A DNA stretch of 64,000 nucleotides from Mesorhizobium sp. ES1-1. GTDB lineage: Bacteria; Pseudomonadota; Alphaproteobacteria; Rhizobiales; Rhizobiaceae. Location: the NCBI RefSeq assembly GCF_020164785.1, contig NZ_JAIUGX010000013.1, positions 124,001-188,000 of the forward strand. Direction: 5' to 3'. How positions within the stretch are numbered: position 1 is the stretch's first letter; every line of letters begins with the position of its first letter. The position numbers and the translations under genes are program-made. The notes under the pieces are model-generated. The model searched no databases, was not told where the DNA came from, and saw nothing but the letters and a program-made list of their open reading frames with translations. Shown one piece after another: positions 7,779-16,812 of this stretch.

Positions 7779-8723
7779 AGGATCGGTGGCTGCCATCGCC
7801 GGTGCCGGCTTCTTTTGGCGCCGTTCGGTGTTCAGCGCCAGCAGGCCGGCACCGATGATCAGAACCGCGCCGAAGACGGTCGTCGAGCGCGGCACTTCGG
7901 CGAAAAAAAGGAAACCCCACAGCGGCGACCACAGGATTCCAGTGTATTCAAACGTGGCAACGCGGTTGGCCGCCGCCAGCCTGTAGCCCTGCGACAGCAG
8001 AATCATGCCGGCCGAGGCCACGAAACCGCAGGCAGCCATCTTGAGGAAGTCCGGCAGCGCCGGCCATATCCACGGACGGACCAGGAACTCGACGCTGGGG
8101 TGGATGGCGTGGGTTATCCCGGCAAGATGGAATGTGCCGGCGACCAAGGCGGCGCCGACGAGGTATGCGCCGTTCTGGTAGAAGGCCATCACCGTGGACG
8201 ATTCGGTATCGCCGATCTTGCGCGCCATGAGCTGGGAGAAACCGTAAAGCGCCGCCGAACCCAACGACAGCAACGCCGCCCAATCGAACAGCCCGGCTCC
8301 GGGGCGCACCATGATGACGACGCCGAGCATGCCGATCAGCACGGTCGCCAACGTCCGCCACGAGACGCTTTCGCCGAGATAGGGGCCGGCCAGCGCCATG
8401 ATGAAAAGCGGAGCCATGAAATAAAGCGCAACGGCATCGGCCAGCGGCAAAGCGGCAATGGCCAGGTAATACACGGTATAAGATGTGAACTGGATAAAGG
8501 CGCGGATCGTCAGCAGGCCGAATCTTCTCGACAGGATGGCTCGCAAGCCGACATCGGCTTGGACGAGGATGATCAGGATGGGCAGCGCGACGATCGAGCG
8601 GATCGCCATCACCTCGGTCACCGGATAGGAGCTCGACACGGCCTTGACGAGCGGATCCTGCAGCGAGAACACTAAAACCCCCAGGCAGAGGCTCAGGATG
8701 CCTTGCACCATCCTATTTTGCAT
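7773..8723 (-). CDS. EamA/DMT-superfamily transporter
   Basis: This 316-residue inner-membrane protein has about ten hydrophobic helices in two EamA repeats, with the family-typical starts LCLGVLVFSLQDPLVKAVSS and, in the second half, ALYGFSQLMARKIG. It would be a metabolite exporter of the drug/metabolite transporter superfamily; the substrate is not predictable. The basic tail (RRQKKPAPA) faces the cytoplasm. It diverges from the LysR gene at 8922, with 198 bases between, so regulation by that LysR is likely. A second in-frame ATG four codons on (MVQGIL) is an alternative start. Confidence 0.9.
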   Translation of the reverse strand: MQNRMVQGILSLCLGVLVFSLQDPLVKAVSSSYPVTEVMAIRSIVALPILIILVQADVGLRAILSRRFGLLTIRAFIQFTSYTVYYLAIAALPLADAVALYFMAPLFIMALAGPYLGESVSWRTLATVLIGMLGVVIMVRPGAGLFDWAALLSLGSAALYGFSQLMARKIGDTESSTVMAFYQNGAYLVGAALVAGTFHLAGITHAIHPSVEFLVRPWIWPALPDFLKMAACGFVASAGMILLSQGYRLAAANRVATFEYTGILWSPLWGFLFFAEVPRSTTVFGAVLIIGAGLLALNTERRQKKPAPAMAATDPA

Positions 8724-8897
8724 CCGTCTGGGCTCCAGTTTTCGACACGCAAGCGCATGTCAGGTTAAAAAGAACCCGCCACCGTTTCGGGCAGCGGGCG
8801 GAGTGAGGACTGTTGATTGGTCCGCGGCGACGCAGCCGCATATCCAATGGGTGAGCAACTATCCTCCGGCGTTTGACATGTTGCAAACGAATTGGAA

Positions 8898-8912
8898 TGA
8901 TATCAACGATCA
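8898..8912. promoter_or_regulatory. candidate LysR dyad TGAT-N7-ATCA
   Basis: A short perfect dyad TGAT-ATCAACG-ATCA lies just upstream of the LysR start (8922), in the region shared with the divergent DMT gene. This is the location where LysR autoregulatory sites normally lie. It is short and could be chance. Confidence 0.25.
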
Positions 8913-8921
8913 GCTTTTCTT

Positions 8922-9815
8922 ATGACGGATATCATGCGCCCGACCCTCGACAGCGATCTCCTGCGAACGTTCGTGGCCATTGCCGAATCCGGCAACTTCA
9001 CCAGGGCGGCCGAGCAAGCCGGCCGTACGCAGTCGGCCATTTCGATGCAGATGAAAAAGCTCGAAGAGCTTGTCGGCGACACCCTGTTCGAGCGCGGGTC
9101 GCGTGGAGTCGCGCTGACGCGGCGCGGCGGGGAACTCATCGTCAATGCGCGCCGCATCGTCTCGCTGCTCGACGAAACGGCAGCGTCGATGTCGGCCGCG
9201 CCGCTCGGCGGGCCGGTCCGGATAGGCATTCCCGAGGAATATGGCCACGCCATCCTGTCGCGCGCGCTCGGGGCATTTTCGAAGCGCCACACCAAGGTCG
9301 AGGTCACCGTCCAATACGCGCATTCAGGCGCGCAGCTGGCGGCGCTCGCCGCTGGCGAACTGGATTTATGCGTGGTGTTCGAATGGCAGGATTCCGCCGG
9401 CGGCGAAGTGCTGATGCATGATCCGACCGTATGGGTCACATCAAACCGCCACAACATGCACGAGGAGCGCCCGGTGCCGATCGCCCTCTACAATCGCGCC
9501 GGCTGGTGCAAGGATTTCGCTATCAAGTCGCTGGAGCAGCGTGGCCTTGCCTATCGCGTCGCCTACACCAGCGACACCACTGGCGGCCTGAAGCTCGCGG
9601 TGACATCGGGATTGGCGATCGCGCCGATTTCGCGCAGCAACATTCCGGCCGATTGCCGCGAACTGACGTCCACCGACGGATTCGGTGACATCGATTCCTC
9701 GAATGTGGTGATGCATCGGAACCCGAATGCGTCGGGCGAGGCGATCGACGGCATGCAGGAGGCAATACGAGAGGCCTTCGTCAACAGGCAGGGTCTGCCT
9801 GCAGGTCATTCATAG
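8922..9815 (+). CDS. LysR-family transcriptional regulator
   Basis: The 297-residue product has a LysR winged helix (about residues 6-65: LLRTFVAIAESGNFTRAAEQAGRTQSAISMQMKKLE) and a periplasmic-binding-protein-like effector domain (about 90-290). Two ATG codons, 8922 and 8934, could start it; the second gives MRPTLDSDLLRTF, very typical of the family. It is divergent from the DMT transporter at 7773-8723 and probably controls it. It converges on the TIGR02302 gene, with 79 bases between. Confidence 0.92.
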   Translation: MTDIMRPTLDSDLLRTFVAIAESGNFTRAAEQAGRTQSAISMQMKKLEELVGDTLFERGSRGVALTRRGGELIVNARRIVSLLDETAASMSAAPLGGPVRIGIPEEYGHAILSRALGAFSKRHTKVEVTVQYAHSGAQLAALAAGELDLCVVFEWQDSAGGEVLMHDPTVWVTSNRHNMHEERPVPIALYNRAGWCKDFAIKSLEQRGLAYRVAYTSDTTGGLKLAVTSGLAIAPISRSNIPADCRELTSTDGFGDIDSSNVVMHRNPNASGEAIDGMQEAIREAFVNRQGLPAGHS

Positions 9816-9894
9816 AACCAAACCGGTTGCTGGCGCTTATTCGTGAACGCGTCGTCTCATGCACACAATCGAGTTCACGCTGGCGCGAGATGCC

Positions 9895-12468
9895 TTACTT
9901 CAACTCAAGCAGCCGCTCCAGATAGCTGCGCTCGATATCGGGGCTGAGCGCGTTGCCAAGCCGCTTGCGAATCGCCTCCAGGATCTGGCGCGCCCGCTGC
10001 ACGTCGATCTCATCCGGTACCTTGACGGAGTCGCCGAAGTCGGGGCCTTTGCTGGAGCGCTGACGGCCGAGCGGATCGCGGTCGGCATTCTGCTGGCGAC
10101 CGCCTTCCTCGCTGCCGCCTTCGTCGCCCTGCATGGCCTGCATCTGTTTCATCATGTCCTTGGCGCCCTTGCGCAGCGCCTCCAGCGCCCGGCCCTGATG
10201 GCCGACCGCTTCGTCGCCCTCGCCTTCGCCCAAGGCCTGCTCGGCGTTGCCCATGGACTTGCCTGCGTCGCCAAATCCTTTGTTGGGTTCCATGCCCATG
10301 CCCTCGAGCCCCTTCTTCAGTTGCTCGAGATCGCTCTTCAGCTGGCGCTGGGCGTCCTGCATCTGCTTCAAGGCATCGGCGAATTCCTGCGGCGTCATCG
10401 GTTTTGGCCGGGCGAGCGGGTCGCGGTCCTCGCCGACGCCTGGCATGTCCTCGTCCTGGCCGCCACCAGACTGGTCGTTAGGGTTGCCGCCACGCTGCAT
10501 CTGCTCCATGCGGAAGGTGTCGTTCATCATCTCCTGCTGGCGCCGCAGGATGTCGCCCAGCTTGTCCATCTGCTGGCGCATCTCGCTGTCCTGCTGGTTG
10601 CCTTGCTGCTGACGGCCGGCCTGGAGATTGTTCATCATGTCCTGCAATTGCGACAGCAATTGCTGGGCGCTGTCGCGGTCTCCCGATTTCGCCAGATTCT
10701 CGATCTGGTCCATCATGCGGTCGATATCGCTCTGGCGCAGTTCCCTCCCGTTCTGCTGCATCTGCGGCGCATCCGGGTTCTGCCTGGCGCGTTCGGCAAA
10801 TTCCTGCAGGAACTCGTTCATCGCCTCGCGCAGTTCCTTCATCGCCTTCTCGATCTCGGCGTCGCTGGCGCCATTCTTGATGGCCTCCTGCAGCGCCTGC
10901 TGCGCCTGGCGAAGGCGCTTTTCCGCCGCCGACAGATTGCCCTCCTCGATGCCGAGCGCGATTTCCCAGAGATAGGAGACCTCGTCGCGCAGCTGCTCGT
11001 CGCTGCCGGCCATGTCGAGGCGGCTGCGAGCACTCATGATGGCGAGGTAGTGAGACATGTTGTCGAACGTGTCTTCCGGCCGCAACGTGATGGCGTCCAT
11101 CAGGTCGAGAACGCGCGGCTTGGCGTTGGCGTCCAGCCCCAGCAGGCCGCGATGCTCGATCACGGCGCGCGCCAGCGGATTGGCGAACGGGCGCTGCGGC
11201 ATGACCAGGGTCTTGGTCTCGCTCGACGCGGTATGGCCCGCGTTGTCGGTGGCAAGCAGAGTAAGCTTGATGCTGCTGCCCGCCCAGACATGCTCGGTCA
11301 GGTCCTTCGACGTCCTGGCGGCGTTCGACTTGCCGCCCCGGCGCGGCAGGGATAGCGGCAGGTCCGGCGGACCATAGAGCGGACGCGCGTCGGGTGCCTG
11401 TGGATCGGCGAGCGTGAAGACGGCCTTGGCGCTGGCGGCGCCATAATCGTCGTCGATCTGGTAGTTGAGTTCCAAGGCGCCGTTGACCGCGCGCTTGGGC
11501 TCGCCGATGAAGCGGATGCGGGGCGGCTGATCGGGCACGACCGCGAAGGCCCAGCGGCCAAGCTGATCCTCGCCAGCCTTAAGCGTCAGCGTGCCGTCGC
11601 CGGTCAGCTTACCGGTGAACTGGCGCACCTTCGACGGAGTTGCCTGGTTCGCCGCCGCCTTGGACCCGGCGGCGCTCGCACCGGCCGGACCGATTTCGCG
11701 GGAATTGCCGTCCTTGCCGGCATATGCAAGCGTTTCCTCGCCCGACCCGCCGGTGACGCGCAGCGAGACGTCGCTGCCTTCAGGGACGGAAAATGACGGC
11801 GTCGCCTGGTTGGCGTTGGCAGTCAGGAAGATCGGCGGTTTGCCCGTATAGGCCGGTGGGGTCACCCATGCGTCGATGCGCGGCGGGACGGCATCATGCG
11901 CGCCGTGCGCATTGAAGCCATCGCTCAGCCTGCCGCCCGCCGGGCCGAACGAATAGGCAAAGGCGGTAACGAAAAGCAGCGCGGCCACCGTGCGCAACGC
12001 CCACGGATCGCGTTCCGGCACACGCGTGCGCGGCAGGTCGACACCGAGACCGTCGAGCTTGCCTGCCATGCGCTTTTGATGTTCGCGCCACAGCGCCTGA
12101 GAAAAGCTGCTTTCCCTGCCGCTTGGCCGGTCGGTCTGCACCAGAACCGGGCTGTGCAGCAAGTCATTGGCGGCCTCGATGCGGCGGTCAACCTCGGCGG
12201 CGCCAGGCATGCGGAAGAAGCGCAGCGGATAGAGCGAGGCGAGTGCCGCAATGGTGAATGCTACGACCGCAGCGATGCGCGCGATGTCCGGCAAGCGCGA
12301 GAAGAGACCAAGCCAGGAGACGCTCAGGAACAGGCTGGCGACGATGACCAGAGGCAGCAGCAGCGGCCAACCGCGCTCGACCAGCATCGAGACCCGCGTC
12401 GCAAACCGGCTGAACGCAAGGCGCCCTGCCAGGCCGTGATCGCTTTTGAAGGTGGGTCGTTCTGTCAT
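9895..12468 (-). CDS. TIGR02302 family large membrane protein
   Basis: The 857-residue protein matches the alphaproteobacterial TIGR02302 family (DUF4175-like). Two hydrophobic segments near residues 33-50 and 57-78 and a third near 155-175 anchor it; a long region of beta character follows (about 200-430). The last 350 residues are helical and extremely rich in Gln, Met, Glu and Arg (QQQGNQQDSEMRQQMDKLGD), suggesting an extended coiled coil or low-complexity arm. It ends with RQILEAIRKRLG..ERSYLERLLELK, the most conserved part. Its function is not established. It follows lysA and a dehydratase gene on the same strand, a neighbourhood often seen in Rhizobiales. Confidence 0.88.
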   Translation of the reverse strand: MTERPTFKSDHGLAGRLAFSRFATRVSMLVERGWPLLLPLVIVASLFLSVSWLGLFSRLPDIARIAAVVAFTIAALASLYPLRFFRMPGAAEVDRRIEAANDLLHSPVLVQTDRPSGRESSFSQALWREHQKRMAGKLDGLGVDLPRTRVPERDPWALRTVAALLFVTAFAYSFGPAGGRLSDGFNAHGAHDAVPPRIDAWVTPPAYTGKPPIFLTANANQATPSFSVPEGSDVSLRVTGGSGEETLAYAGKDGNSREIGPAGASAAGSKAAANQATPSKVRQFTGKLTGDGTLTLKAGEDQLGRWAFAVVPDQPPRIRFIGEPKRAVNGALELNYQIDDDYGAASAKAVFTLADPQAPDARPLYGPPDLPLSLPRRGGKSNAARTSKDLTEHVWAGSSIKLTLLATDNAGHTASSETKTLVMPQRPFANPLARAVIEHRGLLGLDANAKPRVLDLMDAITLRPEDTFDNMSHYLAIMSARSRLDMAGSDEQLRDEVSYLWEIALGIEEGNLSAAEKRLRQAQQALQEAIKNGASDAEIEKAMKELREAMNEFLQEFAERARQNPDAPQMQQNGRELRQSDIDRMMDQIENLAKSGDRDSAQQLLSQLQDMMNNLQAGRQQQGNQQDSEMRQQMDKLGDILRRQQEMMNDTFRMEQMQRGGNPNDQSGGGQDEDMPGVGEDRDPLARPKPMTPQEFADALKQMQDAQRQLKSDLEQLKKGLEGMGMEPNKGFGDAGKSMGNAEQALGEGEGDEAVGHQGRALEALRKGAKDMMKQMQAMQGDEGGSEEGGRQQNADRDPLGRQRSSKGPDFGDSVKVPDEIDVQRARQILEAIRKRLGNALSPDIERSYLERLLELK

Positions 12469-12527
12469 CGGCCCTTCCTGGAGCCAGTTCCATCCCGGAA
12501 AGAAGCGGGAGGGGGCTCGATTTCTAT

Positions 12528-12575
12528 GAGCATGACCTGTTCAGAAAACGGGGTTCCGCTTTCGCGATCATCCTG
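12528..12575. repeat. palindromic intergenic repeat relic
   Basis: GAGCATGACCTGTTCAGAAA and the opposite arm GCTTTCGCGATCATCCTGC surround a GC-rich centre. The block GCTTTC-CG-ATCAT is shared, in inverse orientation, with the copy at 5822-5864. It resembles the GAGCATGATC..GATCATGCTC palindromes common in Mesorhizobium intergenic DNA, here degenerate. A 6-bp hairpin ATGGGC-A6-GCCCAT follows at 12580-12597. Confidence 0.5.
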
Positions 12576-12680
12576 CGGAATGGGCAAAAAAGCCCATGCC
12601 TCACGACTCCAAGGATACCAGCAAACACGGCAAAGGCGAGGCAGTTCGGAATAACGTGAAGACTGCCGGCTTAGTTGCGC

Positions 12681-13622
12681 TTAGAAGGTCGCGGGATTCG
12701 TATTCGCGCCGCAGACCAGCACGGCGACCCGTTCGCCGGATCCCGGCGAATAACGTCCGGACAGAAGAGCCGCAAAAGCGGCGGCGCCACCCGGCTCGGA
12801 GATGATGCGCACGCGGCTCCAGAGCGCCTTCTGCGCGGCGATGATGTCGTCATCGCTGACGAGGATGGAACGCTCGACAAAGGCCTCGGCGATCGGGAAC
12901 ATCATCTCGCCGACGCGCTTGGGCGCCAGCGAATCCGCGGCGATGCCCTCGGCGGGGGCGTCGACGGGTCGTCCGGCCTCGAACGCGCGGTGAAGCGTCG
13001 GCGCTCCTTCCGGCTCGACGGCGATGATGCGGATGCGGCCGGCGAACCAGGTCGCGATGCCGCCGATCAGGCCACCGCCGCCTACGGCAACCAGCAGCGT
13101 GTCGATGTCGGGCAGGTCGCTTTCTATCTCCAGCCCGAGCGTGCCCTGGCCGACAAGTGTTTCCTCCTGGTTGAAGGCATGGATCTGCAAGGCGCCGGTC
13201 GCCTCGGCGAAACGCTCGCTGGCAGCCAGCGCTTCGGCATAGCGCGCGCCGCCGACGACCAGGTCAGCGCCGTAGCTGCGGATCCGTTCCAGCTTGGCCG
13301 GCGGGCTAACCTCGGGAACGAAGATGCTTGCCTTGTGGCCAAGCCGCATGGCGGCATAGGCAACCGCGGCGCCATGGTTGCCGCCCGATGCGGCGACCAC
13401 GCCCGCCTCGGGAACCGGCCTTTCCAGGAGGTTGGTGAAGGCGCCGCGCGCCTTGAAAGAGCCGGAATGCTGCAGGCATTCGAGCTTGAGGTCGACCGCC
13501 AGCGGGGCGCGATCGAAGTCGGCCATGTCGACACGCAGCACCGGCGTGTGCCTGATATAGGGGCGGATGCGCGGTTCAACCGCCGCGATGCGTTCTCTTG
13601 TGACCGTATTGCCCTGCGACAT
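12681..13622 (-). CDS. PLP-dependent threonine/serine dehydratase
   Basis: This 313-residue fold-type II PLP enzyme has the lysine motif SGSFKARGAF (K57), the phosphate-binding glycine loop VGGGGLIGG and the asparagine motif AASGGNHG. These are shared by threonine ammonia-lyases and related serine/threonine dehydratases. No C-terminal ACT regulatory domain is present, so it is the short, catabolic-type form and not full-length biosynthetic IlvA. It would deaminate L-threonine or L-serine in the cytosol, but racemase or hydroxy-aspartate activity cannot be ruled out. It follows lysA by 29 bases on the same strand. Confidence 0.88.
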   Translation of the reverse strand: MSQGNTVTRERIAAVEPRIRPYIRHTPVLRVDMADFDRAPLAVDLKLECLQHSGSFKARGAFTNLLERPVPEAGVVAASGGNHGAAVAYAAMRLGHKASIFVPEVSPPAKLERIRSYGADLVVGGARYAEALAASERFAEATGALQIHAFNQEETLVGQGTLGLEIESDLPDIDTLLVAVGGGGLIGGIATWFAGRIRIIAVEPEGAPTLHRAFEAGRPVDAPAEGIAADSLAPKRVGEMMFPIAEAFVERSILVSDDDIIAAQKALWSRVRIISEPGGAAAFAALLSGRYSPGSGERVAVLVCGANTNPATF

Positions 13623-13651
13623 GGCTTGCTCCTCGGGTAACGCGACCAGCT

Positions 13652-14920
13652 CTATGCCAGCCAGTCCGGCACCGAATCCAGTCCGATCAGCTCGTCATAG
13701 GTCTGGCGTGGCCGTACGACATGGAACCGGTCGCCGTCGACCAGAACCTCGGGCACTAGCAGGCGCGTGTTGTAGGTGCCGGCCTGCACAGCGCCATAGG
13801 CCCCGGCTGTGAACACCGCGATGCGGTCGCCTGCCTTAAACTGGGGCAGGTCGCGGTCGAGGCCGAGATAATCGCCGGTTTCGCAGACCGGGCCAACGAC
13901 ATCGACCATCATGCGCGGCGTGTCCGCGGGCGGCTGCACCACCGGCCTGATATCGTGGAAGGCGTCGTAGAGTGTCGGCCGGATCAGGTCGTTCATGGCT
14001 GCGTCAACGACGAGGAAGTTCTTTGCGTCGCCTTCCTTCACGAAGATCACCTCCGAGACGAGGATGCCGGCATTGCCTGATATCAGCCGCCCTGGCTCGA
14101 ACATGACTTTGAGCCCGAGCTTGCTGACGTGCTTCCTGACGATATGGGCGTAGGCGTCAGGCAGCGGCGGCGGGTTGTTGTCGATGCGGTAGGGGATGCC
14201 GAGGCCGCCACCCAGATCGATATGCTCGATGGCATGGCCGTCGGCGCGCAGCGCGCCGACCAGGTCGACAAGCAGCGCGAAGGCGTCGTCGAAGGGCTGC
14301 AAATCGGTGATCTGGCTGCCGATATGGGTGTCGATGCCGGTGACCTTGATGCCAGGAAGCCGTGCGGCGCGGCCATAGACCTGACGCGCCTTCTGCCACG
14401 GAATACCGAACTTGTTCTCGGCCTTGCCGGTGGAGATCTTCTTGTGGGTCTTGGCGTCGACATCAGGGTTGATGCGCAGCGAGATCGCCGCGACCTTGCG
14501 GAGAGCCTGGGCCCTGGTCGACAAGAGTTCGAGCTCCGGCTCGGATTCGACGTTGAAGCACAATATGCCCGCCTTGAGCGCGAAGTCCATTTCGCGCGCG
14601 GTCTTGCCGACCCCGGAGAACACGATCTTGCTGGCCGGAATATTGGCCGCCAGCGCACGGCGCAGTTCGCCTTCCGAGACCACGTCGGCACCCGCGCCGA
14701 GACCGGCCAGCGTCCGCAGAACCGCCTGGTTGGAATTGGCCTTCATGGCGTAGCAGACGAGCGCGTCGATCCCGGCGAAGGCCTGGGCGAAGACCCGGTA
14801 GTGCCTGGTCAGGGTAGCGGTCGAATAACAGTAGAACGGCGTGCCGATTTGCGCCGCGATATCAGGGATCGCCACATCCTCGGCATGCAGCACGCCGTCG
14901 CGGTAATCGAAATGGTTCAC
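13652..14920 (-). CDS. lysA: diaminopimelate decarboxylase
   Basis: LysA catalyses the last step of lysine synthesis, decarboxylating meso-diaminopimelate with PLP. The 422-residue product has the PLP lysine in VCYAMKANSN (K60), the glycine-rich phosphate loop HIDLGGGLGIPY, the EPGRLISGNAG substrate segment and the dimer-interface cysteine in CETGDYLG. It lies downstream of lptM in the argH-lptM-lysA order also known in other proteobacteria (E. coli yifL-dapF is a similar link). With lysC at 58033 the window holds both ends of the lysine pathway. Confidence 0.96.
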   Translation of the reverse strand: MNHFDYRDGVLHAEDVAIPDIAAQIGTPFYCYSTATLTRHYRVFAQAFAGIDALVCYAMKANSNQAVLRTLAGLGAGADVVSEGELRRALAANIPASKIVFSGVGKTAREMDFALKAGILCFNVESEPELELLSTRAQALRKVAAISLRINPDVDAKTHKKISTGKAENKFGIPWQKARQVYGRAARLPGIKVTGIDTHIGSQITDLQPFDDAFALLVDLVGALRADGHAIEHIDLGGGLGIPYRIDNNPPPLPDAYAHIVRKHVSKLGLKVMFEPGRLISGNAGILVSEVIFVKEGDAKNFLVVDAAMNDLIRPTLYDAFHDIRPVVQPPADTPRMMVDVVGPVCETGDYLGLDRDLPQFKAGDRIAVFTAGAYGAVQAGTYNTRLLVPEVLVDGDRFHVVRPRQTYDELIGLDSVPDWLA

Positions 14921-14986
14921 GAGAATACTTCCGGAAAGTTGGAGCCGACGGAGTGAGGTCCGGAAAGACCGGTCCCGTCGTCGGCG

Positions 14987-15193
14987 TCAGATCAGCGGGT
15001 CGAGGAGGAATTTCTTGTCCTCGACCGGTTTTTCCGGCTCCGGCGGAAGGGGCTGCTTGGCTTTCTCGGCATCCTTGCGCGCCTGGACGGCTGCTTCGTA
15101 AGGCGTGTCGAGCGCGCCCCTGCGGCCGCAAGCCGTAACAGCGGTAAGCGCCGCAAGCAGCGTCAGCGTCACCAAAGTCCTGCTTCCGGTCAT
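14987..15193 (-). CDS. lptM: small lipoprotein LptM (YifL-like)
   Basis: The product is 68 residues: a short signal peptide with lipobox VTAC (C22), followed by GRRGALDTP, then a charged Lys/Pro-rich tail. This CG(R/Q)xGxL pattern right after the lipidated cysteine is the signature of LptM/YifL, an outer-membrane lipoprotein that helps assemble the LptDE LPS translocon. The open frame runs upstream to 15322, but the ATG at 15193 is the only one giving a signal peptide. It lies between argH and lysA, as in many relatives. A block of short repeats is just upstream. Confidence 0.85.
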   Translation of the reverse strand: MTGSRTLVTLTLLAALTAVTACGRRGALDTPYEAAVQARKDAEKAKQPLPPEPEKPVEDKKFLLDPLI

Positions 15194-15259
15194 CGATCCA
15201 TCCGTCCGAAACGTTTGCCAGCCGCCGCTTTTAGCGGAGTTCTCGACGCATTGCACCCC

Positions 15260-15370
15260 GATATTGCTACGGCAAATCCCGGGATATTGCCTATGGCAAA
15301 TCCTGAGACATTGCGATGGCAAATCCTGAGATATTGCGATGGCAAATCTGGTCGATTGCCATCGCGGTAT
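15260..15370. repeat. four direct copies plus one inverted copy of a 23-24 bp unit
   Basis: Copies begin at 15260, 15283, 15307 and 15330, each reading close to GATATTGCGATGGCAAATC; an inverted copy follows at 15354-15370. Each unit contains an inverted repeat ATTGC-N4-GCAAAT, so every copy could fold or bind a dimer. The block lies between argH and lptM. No spacers separate the copies, so it is not a CRISPR. Confidence 0.8.
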
Positions 15371-15376
15371 AGGGCA

Positions 15377-16777
15377 TCACGCTGCCGCCAGCCGCTTCTT
15401 CCAGGCACGAATTTGTTTTTTCACCTCGGACGGCGCGGTTCCGCCGTAACTGGTCCGGCTCTTGATCGAGTTCTGCACCGCCAGCACCGAGAATATGTCC
15501 GGGGTGATGCCCGGATGGATCGACCGCAGATCCTCCAACGGCAGCTTCTCCAGCCCGACTTTCCTCTCTTCGGCCAGCGCTACGGCGCGGCCAGTGACGT
15601 GATGCGCTTCGCGGAACGGCAGGCCGAGCGTGCGCACCAGCCAGTCTGCGAAGTCGGTGGCGGTGGCGTGGCCGGAGCCGGCGGCCTTCTTCATCGCCGC
15701 GGTGTTGATCGTCATGTCCGAAACCATGCCGGTCATGGCCGCCAGCATCAGGTCGAGCGTCTCGGCGGCGTCGAACACCGATTCCTTGTCCTCCTGCATG
15801 TCCTTGCCATAGGTCAGCGGCATGCCCTTCATTACCGTCAACAGGCCAACAAGATGACCGGTGACGCGCCCAGTCTTGCCGCGCACCAGTTCGGCTGCGT
15901 CAGGGTTCTTCTTCTGCGGCATGATCGACGAGCCGGTGGAGAAGGAATCCGACAGCCTGACGAAGCCGAATTGCGGCGTCGACCAGATGATTATTTCCTC
16001 GGCGAGACGCGACAGGTGGGTCGCGCAGATCGCGGCCATGGCGAGGAACTCCAGCGCGAAATCGCGATCCGAGACGCTGTCGAGCGAATTGCGCATCGGC
16101 TCGCGGAAGCCCAGGGCCCTGGCAGTCCGGTGGCGATCGATCGGGAAGCTGGTGCCGGCAAGCGCCGCCGCCCCAAGCGGGCTTTCGTCCATTCGTTCGA
16201 TGGCGTCGCGCACGCGCGACAGGTCGCGTGAAAACATCTCCACATAGGCCATGCAATGATGGCCGAAGGTCACCGGCTGCGCTGCCTGCATGTGGGTAAA
16301 GCCCGGCATCACGGTCGCCGCATGCTCCTCGGCCCGCTCGAGCAGCGACGCGATCAACCCCTTCAATGCCTCGGCCACACGGAAGCACTCGTCCTTGACC
16401 CAAAGCCTCAGGTCTACCGCCACCTGGTCGTTGCGCGACCGTGCGGTGTGCAGGCGGCCCGCCGCCGGACCAATGAGATCGGCGAGGCGCGCCTCGATGT
16501 TCATGTGGATGTCTTCGAGCCGGGTCGAGAACTCGAACGTGCCGGCTTCGATCTCTTTCAGGATCGTGTTCAGCCCGTGAGCGATTTTTTCTTGATCGGC
16601 CGCCGAAATAATGCCCGTTTGCGCCAGCATCTCGCTGTGGGCGATCGAGCCTCTGATGTCCTGCGCATAGAGCTTGCGGTCGAACGAGATCGACGCGTTG
16701 ATCGCCTCCATGATCGCGGCCGGGCCCGAGGCAAAACGTCCGCCCCACATCTGGTTGCTGGTCTTCTTGTCGCTCAT
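15377..16777 (-). CDS. argH: argininosuccinate lyase
   Basis: ArgH splits argininosuccinate into arginine and fumarate, the last step of arginine synthesis. The 466-residue product starts with [10 protein letters not shown] a few residues in, and has the fumarase/aspartase superfamily signature [12 protein letters not shown] and the catalytic histidine region [16 protein letters not shown]. It is divergent from tlpA with only 35 bases between start codons. Downstream lie the repeat block and lptM. ArgJ, another arginine enzyme, is encoded at 46894. Confidence 0.97.
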   Translation of the reverse strand: MSDKKTSNQMWGGRFASGPAAIMEAINASISFDRKLYAQDIRGSIAHSEMLAQTGIISAADQEKIAHGLNTILKEIEAGTFEFSTRLEDIHMNIEARLADLIGPAAGRLHTARSRNDQVAVDLRLWVKDECFRVAEALKGLIASLLERAEEHAATVMPGFTHMQAAQPVTFGHHCMAYVEMFSRDLSRVRDAIERMDESPLGAAALAGTSFPIDRHRTARALGFREPMRNSLDSVSDRDFALEFLAMAAICATHLSRLAEEIIIWSTPQFGFVRLSDSFSTGSSIMPQKKNPDAAELVRGKTGRVTGHLVGLLTVMKGMPLTYGKDMQEDKESVFDAAETLDLMLAAMTGMVSDMTINTAAMKKAAGSGHATATDFADWLVRTLGLPFREAHHVTGRAVALAEERKVGLEKLPLEDLRSIHPGITPDIFSVLAVQNSIKSRTSYGGTAPSEVKKQIRAWKKRLAAA

Positions 16778-16812
16778 CGCTATAACCTGTGCTTCGGAGC
16801 AGTATTGAGAAA

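Noticed and set aside
9859-11355. Plus-strand leucine-rich open frame opposite the TIGR02302 gene
   Set aside because: The Leu/Ala/His composition results from the reversed Gln/Glu-rich codons of TIGR02302; no ribosome site or homologous pattern.
15260-15370. CRISPR-like array before lptM
   Set aside because: Copies are contiguous, without unique spacers, and include an inverted copy.
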